A DNA stretch of 60,742 nucleotides, from contig JAFATA010000054.1 in assembly GCA_019244165.1 (NCBI GenBank), positions 1-60,742 on the forward strand, in the 5' to 3' direction. The stretch comes from Pseudonocardiales bacterium (GTDB taxonomy: Bacteria; Actinomycetota; Actinomycetes; Mycobacteriales; Pseudonocardiaceae). Below are positions 53,327 through 60,742 of the stretch, in pieces. The notes beneath the pieces are model-generated. The model had not been told where the DNA came from, ran no database searches, and saw nothing but the letters and a program-made list of their open reading frames with translations. The position numbers were made by a program, and so were the translations under genes. Numbering within the stretch: position 1 is the stretch's first letter; each line of letters opens with the position of its first letter.

Positions 53327-55303
53327 TTACTCTGTGGCGCCAGCGTGCATGCCGGCGGAGATCAGGTCCATTACCGAGGAGTCGGCCAGGGTGGTGACGT
53401 CGCCGATCTCGCGATGCTCGGCGACGTCCCGCAGCAGGCGGCGCATGATCTTGCCGGATCGGGTTTTCGGTAGGTCGGGGACGACCATGATCTGCCGGGG
53501 CTTGGCGATCGGGCCGATCTGGGTGGCCACGTGGTTGCGTAGCGCCTTGATTGCCTCTTCGCCCCGGCCCTCGTCCTGGGCGACGTGGCCGCGCAGGATC
53601 ACGAACGCGACGATGGCCTGCCCGGTGATCGGGTCGGGGGCGCCGACCACAGCGGCCTCGGCCACCGTTGAATGCGACACCAGCGCGGACTCCACCTCGG
53701 TGGTGGAAATCCTGTGCCCGGAGACGTTCATCACGTCATCCACCCGGCCCAGCAGCCAGATCGCGCCGTCCTCGTCGTACTTGGCGCCATCCCCGGCGAA
53801 GTAGTAGCCTTGCTGGGCGAACCGCGACCAGTACGTCTTGTGGTAGCGCTCGTCGTCCCCCCAGATGGTGCGCAACATCCCGGGCCAGGGCTGGTCCAGC
53901 ACCAGGTAGCCGCCCTGGCCGTGGTCAACCGGGGTGCCGGAGCCGTCCACCACGGTGGCGCTGATGCCCGGCAGCGGGCGCATCGCCGAGCCGGGTTTGG
54001 TGGCGGTGACGCCGGGCAATGGCGAGATCATGATCCCGCCGGTCTCGGTTTGCCACCAGGTATCGGCGATCGGGCAGCGCTCGTTGCCGACATGTTCCCG
54101 GTACCACATCCAGGCCTCGGGGTTGATCGGTTCCCCGACGGTGCCCAGCATTCGCAGCGAGGACAGGTCGAACTTCTCCGGGATCTGGCTGCCCCACTTC
54201 ATGAAGGTGCGGATCAGGGTCGGCGCGGTGTAGTAGATCGTGACGCCATAGCGCTCCACGATCTCCCAGTGCCGGCCCTCGTGCGGGGTGTTCGGGGTGC
54301 CCTCGTACATGACCGACGTGGCGCGGTTGGCTAGTGGCCCGTAGACGATGTAGCTGTGTCCGGTGACCCAACCGATATCGGCGGTGCACCAGTAGACGTC
54401 CTGGCCGGGCTTGTGGTCGAAGACGACGTGGTGGGTGTAGGCGCAGTGGGTGAGGTAGCCGCCGCAGGTGTGCAGGATGCCCTTGGGCTTGCCGGTGGTG
54501 CCCGAGGTATAGAGGATGTACAGCGGGTGCTCGCTGTCGAAGGCCTCGCAGGTGTGCTGGTCGGACTGGGAGTCCACCAGCTCGTGCCACCACAGGTCAC
54601 GGCCCTCGGTCCAGTCGATATCGGCGTTGGTGCGCTTGACCACCAGGACGTGGCGCACCGTCGAGGTGCCCCGCAGCGCCTCGTCGGCGTTGGCCTTCAA
54701 CGGCCCCGCGCTGCCCCGCCGGTACTGGCCATCGGCGGTGATCACCAGCTTGGCCTGCGCGTCGTTGACCCGTTGGCGCAGTGCCTCGGCGGAAAAACCC
54801 CCGAATACCACGCTGTGCGGCATGCCCAGCCGGGCGCAGGCGAGCATGGCGAACACCGCCTCGGGGATCATCGGGAGCTGGATGGCCACCCGGTCCCCGG
54901 CCTGCAGGCCCAGCGCGAGCAACGCGTTGGCGGCCTTGCAGACTTCCCGCTGCAGCTCGGCGTAGGTGATGGTGCGGGTGTCACCCGGCTCGCCCTCCCA
55001 GTGGAAGGCGACCTGCTCGCCGTGGCCGTCCTCGACGTGCCGGTCCACGCAGTTGTAGGCGACGTTGAGCCGCCCGCCGAGGAACCACCGGGCGAATGGC
55101 GCGTTGGACCAGTCGAGGACCTGCGTGAAGTCGGTATCCCAGGACAGCCGGTGGGCCTGCTGGGCCCAGAAAGCCTCCTGGTCAGCGTCCGCGAGGTCGT
55201 AGAGTGCTGCGGTAGCATTCGCCTGCGCGGCGAACTGCGCGTTCGGGGGAAACGCGCGGTTCTCGGTGAGCAGGTTGTCGAGTCGCTGGCTGGGATTACC
55301 CAT
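53327..55303 (-). CDS. acs: Acetyl-CoA synthetase (AMP-forming)
   Basis: Converts acetate, ATP and CoA to acetyl-CoA, 658 aa. LYILYTSGTTGKPKGILHT near 265 is the P-loop-like AMP-binding motif, TWWQTETGGIMISPLPG near 420 the acetate/adenylate site, FAGDGAKYDEDGAIWLLGRV near 500 and the C-terminal PKTRSGKIMRRLLRDVAE contains the lysine that Pat acetyltransferases modify to shut the enzyme off. ATG 55303 follows GGAGGTACC; the open frame extends 30 codons further without a site. It ends in a terminator. Confidence 0.97.
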   Translation of the reverse strand: MGNPSQRLDNLLTENRAFPPNAQFAAQANATAALYDLADADQEAFWAQQAHRLSWDTDFTQVLDWSNAPFARWFLGGRLNVAYNCVDRHVEDGHGEQVAFHWEGEPGDTRTITYAELQREVCKAANALLALGLQAGDRVAIQLPMIPEAVFAMLACARLGMPHSVVFGGFSAEALRQRVNDAQAKLVITADGQYRRGSAGPLKANADEALRGTSTVRHVLVVKRTNADIDWTEGRDLWWHELVDSQSDQHTCEAFDSEHPLYILYTSGTTGKPKGILHTCGGYLTHCAYTHHVVFDHKPGQDVYWCTADIGWVTGHSYIVYGPLANRATSVMYEGTPNTPHEGRHWEIVERYGVTIYYTAPTLIRTFMKWGSQIPEKFDLSSLRMLGTVGEPINPEAWMWYREHVGNERCPIADTWWQTETGGIMISPLPGVTATKPGSAMRPLPGISATVVDGSGTPVDHGQGGYLVLDQPWPGMLRTIWGDDERYHKTYWSRFAQQGYYFAGDGAKYDEDGAIWLLGRVDDVMNVSGHRISTTEVESALVSHSTVAEAAVVGAPDPITGQAIVAFVILRGHVAQDEGRGEEAIKALRNHVATQIGPIAKPRQIMVVPDLPKTRSGKIMRRLLRDVAEHREIGDVTTLADSSVMDLISAGMHAGATE

Positions 55304-55414
55304 TGTGGGGGTACCTCCTGTGTCGCTTGTGGCGCGGTGCGCTGCTGACGGTAGTAGGATCGCCACCTCAGGGCTAGCGTTACAGCCCCTCACCTCTCGT
55401 CATTCGCTCGCGTG

Positions 55415-55598
55415 ACGATCGCGACGAACTCCCGCTCCGGGTCCTTGACCAACCCGTGGATCGTCGTCACCACCGGGCAGGGCCACACCGACGGGCAGGT
55501 CCGGCAGCCCCCGGATCATGAGGACCAGGTCGGGGATCAGCCGGCGAGCCGTGGTGGGGTGGTGTCCATCGGCTCCCTCCTCCTCAGGTTCGGCGGGA
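55415..55598 (-). pseudogene. Small hypothetical gene with frameshifts
   Basis: Within the ~420-bp gap between acs and the next HTH gene, three minus-strand frames in succession seem to form one small protein: MDTTPPRLAG (stop), then LIPDLVLMIRGLPDLPVGVA, then VVTTIHGLVKDPEREFVAIV to TGA. The last phrase recalls small proteins found beside XRE regulators. The rest of the gap shows nothing certain. Confidence 0.35.
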
Positions 55599-55722
55599 TC
55601 CCCGCCCACTCTTAGGCAACCTGATGTCCGCCGGACATCGCAATACCTCATTGAGCGATCACATGCACGCCGGTGCGGAATTTGTCAGAGGATGGCCCTA
55701 TGGTTCGCGATGGGAGGGCATC

Positions 55723-56551
55723 ATGGACGATCACGAACCGACGATCCGCAGCCGCGAACTCGGCGAGGGCCTGCGCCGGGCAATGGTGGACGCCGGGCTT
55801 ACCGGCCGGCAGGCCGCGCGCCTGCTCGGTCGCTCGCAGAGCTGGGTGTCGCGGCTGCTGTCCGACAAGACGTAGCGCGACCGCGGTGCAGGTGGCGGGT
55901 TTCCTCGCGGTGTGCCGGGTGACCGAGGAGCAGCGCGACCGGCTGCTGGAGCTCTGCGACGGCCAGCACATCCCCGGCTGGCTGCAACAGCACGGCTCCC
56001 GGCTGCCCGAGCAGCTCACCACGCTCATCGACCACGAGAGCACGGCGGTGGCGATCAGTTATTTTCAGGCAATGCTCGTGCCCGGCATCTTGCAGACCGG
56101 CGACTACGCCCGCGCTGTGATCGGCCGCTCGGCGAACGTGTCGGCGGAGGAGGTGGAGGGCCGGGTGGCCGCCCGGCTGGCCCGCCAGAGCCTGTTCACC
56201 CGGGAGCGCCCGGCGTGCTTCACCTTCTACCTGCACGAGTTCGTGCTGCGGCTGCCGGTGGGCGGGACGGGGGTGATGCTCGAGCAGTGGGAGCACCTGC
56301 TGCGAATGTCGCTGCGGCCCTACCTCACGCTGCAGGTGGTGCCGGCCGCACTCGGCGCGCACGCCGGCCTGACGGGCGGGTTCACGTTCATGGAGTTCGC
56401 CGACTTCCACCCGGTGGAGATCAAGGCCTACCAGTGCGTCCTGGGGGCGCTGGCGGAGACCGCACTGAGTGAGGGAGAATCGAGGGAGCTGATTGCCACC
56501 CTGGCAACCGAGTTCTCCGCGGATCGAGAGGATCATGATGACCGCGCCTGA
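55723..56551 (+). pseudogene. XRE/DUF5753 regulator with one frameshift
   Basis: The first frame (ATG 55723) encodes the HTH: GLRRAMVDAGLTGRQAARLL, GRSQSWVSRLLSDKT, and meets TAG at 55873. A second frame overlapping this point continues the protein (ATAVQVAGFLAVCRVTEEQR), then DUF5753 (AISYFQAMLVPGILQTGDYA) to its normal end at 56551. A single base change of frame near 55865-55885 would restore a ~275-aa protein. The following DUF397 gene is intact. Confidence 0.8.
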
Positions 56552-56726
56552 GCCGGACGGGTTTGTCTGGCGCACCAGCAGCTACTGCGACAAGTGTGAA
56601 GCCTGCGTCGAGGTCGCGCCCACGTCGGATGCCGTGCTCATCCGCGACTCCCAGCACCGCATCGGCCCCGCCCTGAGCATCCCCCCCACCGCCTGGCACG
56701 CCTTCCTCACCACCCTCACCCGCTGA
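56535..56726 (+). CDS. DUF397 protein
   Basis: Protein of about 63 aa, the usual companion of DUF5753 XRE regulators. GFVWRTSSYCDKCEACVEVA at the start and VLIRDSQHRIGPALSIPPTA W-x-x-F at the end match the family; ATG 56535 or 56538 overlaps the regulator's 3' end. Such pairs often act as morphogenesis or antibiotic regulators and anti-regulators. Confidence 0.85.
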   Translation: MMTAPEPDGFVWRTSSYCDKCEACVEVAPTSDAVLIRDSQHRIGPALSIPPTAWHAFLTTLTR

Positions 56727-56782
56727 GTACGGCCCGACCCCACGGCCGCGCCTCAACGAACTCGGCGTACCAGTCACTCGCT

Positions 56783-57601
56783 GTGTCTGGCAGGCTGCGC
56801 GTCGTGCCGGTCAACGTTGAGGACTGGGTCCGCCAGTGCTGCGAAGCGTACGAGTTCGATATCCGTGGCGTCTTTCGGCGCCGCGGCACCACAAGCTGGC
56901 CGCTGACGGTCAGCAGTGACCATGAGCTGGAAGGCGCCCTGGTCGAGGGCGGCCACATCCTGCCCTTACCAAAGGAACCGGCTGCGCTGGCTAACGTGCT
57001 CGAAGTCAGCATCGTGGACTTCGTGCTCAGCAAGGTCGAAGAACACGAGGGAGCCCTCGGTCAACGTGGCACCGAGCGCGGTTACCCGGACATCGAGCTT
57101 TCGGGTCCGCTTTTCGGTGGAAACTACCATGCGGTTGACGTGAAGATAGCGAAGCGGTCGGTCAACAAGAAGGGCATGCCGACGGCTAGTACGCAGAGCA
57201 GGATCACGCTTTATACGGGCAACACCTACTTCCGGCACCCCCAGCTGCGCTGGCACGGAAATTTCCGGCCGTTCAGCGAGTACGCCACGCACCTTGATAT
57301 CCTCGGTATCTATACATTTGCAGAGGAGAGCCCCTGGCGTGTAGCAGATCTCGAGCTGATCGTGCAGCAACCATGGAAGATCGCAAGTAAGCAACGCTCG
57401 TCGACGACCCGCGAGTATATCGGCGCCGTACAGAACATCGAAGCTCTTCGCCAGGGAAGGGGCGAGTTCGAGACGGCTGAGGAGTTCTACGCGTACTGGC
57501 GCAAGTATAAGTTCAAGATCGGCGACGTCGTGCAGAGACAGCTAGATAAGCTGCTCTTGGAGAGGACGAGCTACCTTGCCGAAACGACGGATGATGTGTG
57601 A
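56783..57601 (+). CDS. Type II restriction endonuclease, EcoRV-like
   Basis: Protein of 272 aa, close to EcoRV length (~245). YPDIELSGPLFGG followed by HAVDVKIAKRS gives the P-D...D-x-K catalytic motif near residues 108-130. From memory of EcoRV, later parts also match in order: SRITLYTGNTYFRHP, RPFSEYATHLDILGIYTF, QQPWKIASKQRSST and GEFETAEEFYAYWRKYK (EcoRV ends similarly with D-E-F-L-D-Y-W-R). GTG 56783 is used; GTG 56804 is possible. An m5C methyltransferase and Vsr follow, making a restriction-modification set. Sequence specificity cannot be read from the protein. Confidence 0.78.
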   Translation: MSGRLRVVPVNVEDWVRQCCEAYEFDIRGVFRRRGTTSWPLTVSSDHELEGALVEGGHILPLPKEPAALANVLEVSIVDFVLSKVEEHEGALGQRGTERGYPDIELSGPLFGGNYHAVDVKIAKRSVNKKGMPTASTQSRITLYTGNTYFRHPQLRWHGNFRPFSEYATHLDILGIYTFAEESPWRVADLELIVQQPWKIASKQRSSTTREYIGAVQNIEALRQGRGEFETAEEFYAYWRKYKFKIGDVVQRQLDKLLLERTSYLAETTDDV

Positions 57602-57667
57602 AGCTCATCCCCGACACGCCGAAGAGCGTGCTTGTCGTACGAGTTCCGGTGGGAGAGGATAAGTCGC

Positions 57668-58726
57668 ATGACTGGGGACCAGGGCCTAGCAATCTCCTTG
57701 TTCTCTGGTGCTGGCGGGCTGGATCTGGGCGCGGAGTGGGCCGGTTATACGGTTGTGGCTGCGCTGGAACGTGACCGTGATGCCGCGGCGACTATGATGA
57801 AGAACTTTCACGGGCTGGTGTCCCCCGTCATTCAGGACGACATTCTGAACGTGCCGACCAAACAGTTGCTCCGGGCCGCTGGGCTAAGAGGGCGGCAACG
57901 CCCAGACCTACTTATCGGCGGGCCGCCTTGCACACCGTTCAGCAAGAGCGGCTTCTGGCTCGAATGGAAGCGTGCCGGCCTCGACCAGGACGCTTCGTTG
58001 TTGCAGTCCTACACGCGTGTCCTCGCTGAGGCCAAGCCTCGTGCGTTCTTGCTTGAGAACGTCTATGCCCTGACCTACAACAACAGTGCTTCACGCCCAT
58101 CCTACGAGAAGCTCCTTCGTGAGGTTGTCGAGGCTGGGTACGACTACCGCTCGCAGGTCCTCAACGCCGCTGACTACGGCGTTCCCCAGGCGCGGCCGCG
58201 GCTGTTCGTCATAGGGGTGCGCAAGGGCGAGCGGCTTCCTGAGAGCCCAGCGCCGACCCATGGTGGCAGCTGGGAGCGGCGTTACTCTGGGAGCCGCGAA
58301 CGCCCACACGTCACGGCCAGCGAGGCGCTTGACGGGCTGGTAACCGACCCAGAGCCCGAAGAGGTGCTGCGTGGACGGTACGCGAAGCTACTTGAGGACG
58401 TCCCGCCTGGCGACAACTACCTCTACTACACGGCCGAGCGTGGTCATCCAGCGCCTAAGTTTAGGTGGCGGAGCCGCTACTGGAGTTTCCTTCTTAAGCT
58501 GAGCCCCGACAGGCCTTCACCAACCATCCAGGCGCAGCCTGGACCTAACGTTGGGCCGTTCCACTGGGAAAATCGACGCCTGCGCGTTCCGGAGATCAAG
58601 AGGTTGTTTACCTTCCCGGACGATTTCACGCTCGTCGGTTCACGATCAAGTATGCAAGCGCAGCTAGGCAATGCGGTGCCGCCGCTCCTCGCCTATCAGG
58701 TCGTCTCGCAGCTGACGAGGGACTAG
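57668..58726 (+). CDS. DNA (cytosine-5) methyltransferase
   Basis: C5-cytosine methyltransferase of 352 aa. Motif I SLFSGAGGLDLGAEWAGY, motif IV GGPPCTPFSKSG with the catalytic Cys, motif VI FLLENVYAL, motif VIII QARPRLFVIGV and motif X MQAQLGNAVPPLLAYQV are in the canonical order. The target-recognition region lies between ~210 and 300. ATG 57668 follows GAGAGGATAAG. It is 66 bp after the EcoRV-like nuclease, whose site it should protect, and precedes Vsr, which repairs the T:G mismatches that m5C deamination causes. Confidence 0.95.
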   Translation: MTGDQGLAISLFSGAGGLDLGAEWAGYTVVAALERDRDAAATMMKNFHGLVSPVIQDDILNVPTKQLLRAAGLRGRQRPDLLIGGPPCTPFSKSGFWLEWKRAGLDQDASLLQSYTRVLAEAKPRAFLLENVYALTYNNSASRPSYEKLLREVVEAGYDYRSQVLNAADYGVPQARPRLFVIGVRKGERLPESPAPTHGGSWERRYSGSRERPHVTASEALDGLVTDPEPEEVLRGRYAKLLEDVPPGDNYLYYTAERGHPAPKFRWRSRYWSFLLKLSPDRPSPTIQAQPGPNVGPFHWENRRLRVPEIKRLFTFPDDFTLVGSRSSMQAQLGNAVPPLLAYQVVSQLTRD

Positions 58727-58789
58727 CCTGCTGACAGGTACGAGGTCGTCCGTGCAGATGCGGCTGGTAGCTCGTGCCGCTACAGCATG

Positions 58790-58826
58790 CCAGCCTAGAG
58801 GCTGTCGTCAACAGCCTCTAGGCTGG
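58790..58826 (+). promoter_or_regulatory. Hairpin just before vsr start
   Basis: Perfect 16-bp arms (CCAGCCTAGAGGCTGT and complement) with a 5-base loop, ending 4 bases before the vsr GTG. The 3' arm covers where a ribosome site would be, so it could reduce vsr translation or end the methyltransferase transcript. Confidence 0.6.
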
Positions 58827-58830
58827 GGCC

Positions 58831-59295
58831 GTGTCCTCGCAGTGGGTGTCAACGAACAACGGAGCTCATCTCCGCAGGCGACGTAAGGAGCACACTGAGC
58901 CGGAGATGCTGCTGCGCAGCGCTCTTCATGTGCTCGGTGCCCGCTTCCGTCTACACCGCCGAATCGCCCCCTGCTGTACCCCCGACCTGGTGTTGCCCCG
59001 TCGAGGGGTCGCGGTCTTCGTAGACGGTGACTACTGGCACTCGTGCCCCGAGCATGGCCGGAAGGTTCCCTTCACCGGCCCCAACGCGGACCTGTGGGCT
59101 GAGAAGCTGCGCCGGAACCAAGAACGGGACCTTAGGTCGACCAAACTGGCTGAGGAGGCAGGCTGGACCGTCATCCGTGTGTGGGAATGTGCCATCCGCG
59201 CAGACGCCATAGGAGCTGCTCGGGCCGTCCTCGACGGCCGGCATCCTGGCCCTGCTCTGCGCGACGGAAAGTCTTCAACCCCTCGCGCGGGTTAG
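58831..59295 (+). CDS. vsr: Very short patch repair endonuclease
   Basis: Mismatch endonuclease of 154 aa that nicks T:G mismatches arising at methylated cytosines. RRRKEHTEPEMLLRSALHVL at the N-terminus, PDLVLPRRGVAVFVDGDYWH near 55 with the catalytic Asp, SCPEHG (zinc site), FWAEKL-like LWAEKLRRNQERD near 90 and GWTVIRVWECAI near 115 are the Vsr order. GTG start without a clear ribosome site, inside the shadow of a hairpin. Forms a unit with the m5C methyltransferase. Confidence 0.92.
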   Translation: MSSQWVSTNNGAHLRRRRKEHTEPEMLLRSALHVLGARFRLHRRIAPCCTPDLVLPRRGVAVFVDGDYWHSCPEHGRKVPFTGPNADLWAEKLRRNQERDLRSTKLAEEAGWTVIRVWECAIRADAIGAARAVLDGRHPGPALRDGKSSTPRAG

Positions 59296-59351
59296 CCCGA
59301 AAGACGGGCCCGATCTCGAACGCGGGCTCCTGTCGCAGAGTTAGGCACACG

Positions 59352-60542
59352 TCAACGACGTCTTCGGGTCATCTCGCCAACCCACAGCAATGCCGCCACA
59401 GTCGGGAAGGCCGCGCCGAGCACACAGACTCCGCTCCAGCCGAAGTGCGGGTACACCACGGCGGATAATCCGCTGCCGATGGCACCGGCCACGAAGTATG
59501 AGGTCATGTACGCGGTGTTCAGCCGACTATGCGCCTCCGGTCGGAGTGAGTAGATCAGACTCTGGTTGCTGATGTGTGCTCCCTGGCAGCCCAAGTCCAT
59601 CAGCGCGACGCCTATCCCGAGCGCCACGACGGATTGCCCACCGATCGCCAGCGCGACATAGGACACGGCCATCACTACAAGGAAGCCACCGGTGGCCACC
59701 CTGGCCAGACCGCGATCGGCCAGCCGGCCAGCGAACTTGGCGGCCAGCGCCCCGATCGCGCCAATCAGGGCGAAGGCGCCGATCGCCGCGTTGTTCCACG
59801 CATAGGGAGGGCGGGCGAGCAGGAAACCCGCGCTTACCCAGAACGCACTGAACGAGGCAAAGGTCAGCGCGCCGTACCGGATCCGGACTCGCAGCACCGG
59901 CTCCTCGCGGACCAGGCGCACCACGGAGGCCATCAGCGTCGAGTACCGCATCTGGACGGCCGGGGTGAGCGTGGGCAACTGGCGCCACAACAGGACCGCC
60001 ACCGCCGCCGTAGCAAGGCCGCCCAGGGCGAACACCGCACGCCAGCCGGCGACCGAAGCCACGAGGCCGGACACCGTGCGAGACAGCAGGACGCCGAGCA
60101 GCAGCCCACTCATCACCGTGCCGACGACCTTGCCTCGTTCGTGGGCAGCGGCGACGTGGGCGGCAAAGGGCACGATCACCTGAACAGCGACAGAAGTCAG
60201 GCTGGCCAGCACCGCGGCCCACGCCAACACAGCCAGTGAGGGCGCCGTCGCCATCCCGACCAGCCCGAGCACCGTCACTCCGAGCATCACCGCGAGCAGG
60301 CGCCTGCGCTCAAGGAGATCGCCGAGCGGCACGAGAGTCGCCAGTCCGATCGCGTAACCGATCTGAAAGAGCATAATGACCAAGCCCACCGCGCCGGTCG
60401 TGGCGTGGAACGCGCGGGCGAGCGTGTCCTCCAGCGGCTGGGCGTAGTAATCGTTGGCGACGACGACGCCCGTGGCCAAGGCCATCGTGATGACCACAGT
60501 GCGGTTCACCGTCGTGGTGTCACGCTCGAGGGCATCTGTCAT
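59352..60542 (-). CDS. MFS transporter (drug/metabolite exporter type)
   Basis: Major-facilitator protein of 396 aa with 12 predicted helices. The first loop contains GDLLERRRLLAVMLG, the MFS motif A, and the central HERGKVVGTVMSGLLLGVLL is typical of DHA1-type exporters (motif C-like G-x-x-x-G). The early phrase VVANDYYAQPLEDTLARAF is shared by a group of actinobacterial and proteobacterial MFS exporters. ATG 60542 has GGAG 6 bases upstream. Substrate unknown. Convergent to vsr. Confidence 0.9.
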   Translation of the reverse strand: MTDALERDTTTVNRTVVITMALATGVVVANDYYAQPLEDTLARAFHATTGAVGLVIMLFQIGYAIGLATLVPLGDLLERRRLLAVMLGVTVLGLVGMATAPSLAVLAWAAVLASLTSVAVQVIVPFAAHVAAAHERGKVVGTVMSGLLLGVLLSRTVSGLVASVAGWRAVFALGGLATAAVAVLLWRQLPTLTPAVQMRYSTLMASVVRLVREEPVLRVRIRYGALTFASFSAFWVSAGFLLARPPYAWNNAAIGAFALIGAIGALAAKFAGRLADRGLARVATGGFLVVMAVSYVALAIGGQSVVALGIGVALMDLGCQGAHISNQSLIYSLRPEAHSRLNTAYMTSYFVAGAIGSGLSAVVYPHFGWSGVCVLGAAFPTVAALLWVGEMTRRRR

Positions 60543-60662
60543 TACCGACTCCATTTCATACCGTCGGGAGAGCACCGCACCACGACTGCGCACGACGCGG
60601 CCCGCATCGTCGCGGCAGGCGGGGTCAGCGTCGTCGTCGCCGTCCCGTAGAGTGTCGGCCTG

Positions 60663-60742
60663 ATGATCCGCCAGTTCATACCCGTGTCAGGCCGCGAGGG
60701 CGAAGACGGCTTGCGGTGCGCCCTCACCCCAGTTGCCGCAGT
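60663..60742 (+). CDS. Possible gene start running off the window
   Basis: ATG 60663 opens a frame (MIRQFIPVSGREGEDG, then LRCALTP) that is open to the right edge. No clear ribosome site and no recognisable family in 26 codons. It is divergent from the MFS gene, so could be its regulator. Confidence 0.25.
   Translation, partial: MIRQFIPVSGREGEDGLRCALTPVAA

Noticed and set aside
55723-56551. Programmed frameshift in the XRE gene
   Set aside because: No slippery heptamer or obvious stimulatory structure at the junction. A mutation or base error is more likely.

Overview
The window comes from a high-GC actinobacterium, most likely of the Pseudonocardiales. The pointers are family content rather than any marker gene: XRE regulators with DUF5753, DUF397 and DUF6879 companions, a DUF574 methyltransferase, an actinobacterial holin-like protein, frequent GTG starts, and a red-type RuBisCO operon like those of autotrophic Pseudonocardia.

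Layout. 1-2.7 kb: 3' end of cbbL, then cbbS and cbbX (RuBisCO and its activase), a shared terminator, and convergent exonuclease III. 3.7-9.8 kb: an A/T-richer island with an alpha/beta hydrolase, a membrane-anchored Mur ligase, a D-Ala-D-Ala-type ligase, an orphan two-TM protein and a VanX-like dipeptidase, meeting a second Ddl-type ligase from the opposite strand. 9.9-11.8 kb: a helix-turn-helix/beta-domain/peptide deformylase fusion with a divergent small Cys-rich protein. 11.9-13.6 kb: a stress-protein pair behind a sigma-B-like promoter, and a Nudix hydrolase. 13.9-17.2 kb: a compact five-gene XRE operon and a TenA-like gene. 17.3-19.5 kb: an alaS remnant, a broken TPR regulator and a DUF4282 protein. 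19.8-25.9 kb: gltB-gltD. 25.9-28 kb: an AbiEi-like gene between two copies of a palindromic element, then an intact and a broken Uma2 gene. 28-37.1 kb: phosphoesterase, PAS-GGDEF-EAL protein, DUF574 methyltransferase, EEP and PD-(D/E)XK nucleases, cell-wall amidase, ADC-like protein. 37.2-39.3 kb: a VapBC pair and a broken regulator. 39.4-44.2 kb: an acyl-CoA carboxylase operon (mccB-mccA-acyl-CoA dehydrogenase). 44.6-47.3 kb: a scarred region with truncated PadR, symporter and methyltransferase genes around dinB, bracketed by a 77-bp direct repeat. 47.3-51.2 kb: PLP decarboxylase, methyltransferase, epoxide-hydrolase-like and holin-like proteins. 51.3-55.3 kb: a second PIN toxin-antitoxin pair, a dead transposase, an ArfB-like factor and acetyl-CoA synthetase. 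55.4-59.3 kb: a broken XRE/DUF397 locus and a restriction-modification set (EcoRV-like nuclease, m5C methyltransferase, Vsr). The window ends in an MFS exporter.

Working together: housekeeping carbon and nitrogen genes (RuBisCO, GOGAT, acyl-CoA carboxylase, Acs) alternate with accessory islands rich in regulators, toxin-antitoxin pairs, defence genes and decayed genes. The best candidates for undescribed biology are the Mur-ligase/Ddl/VanX island, the HTH-peptide deformylase fusion, the repeated palindrome joined to TTATCCACA, and the EcoRV-like/m5C/Vsr combination. Eleven loci look broken. Several carry a single TGA or a one-base shift, so sequencing error must be excluded before calling all of them pseudogenes.
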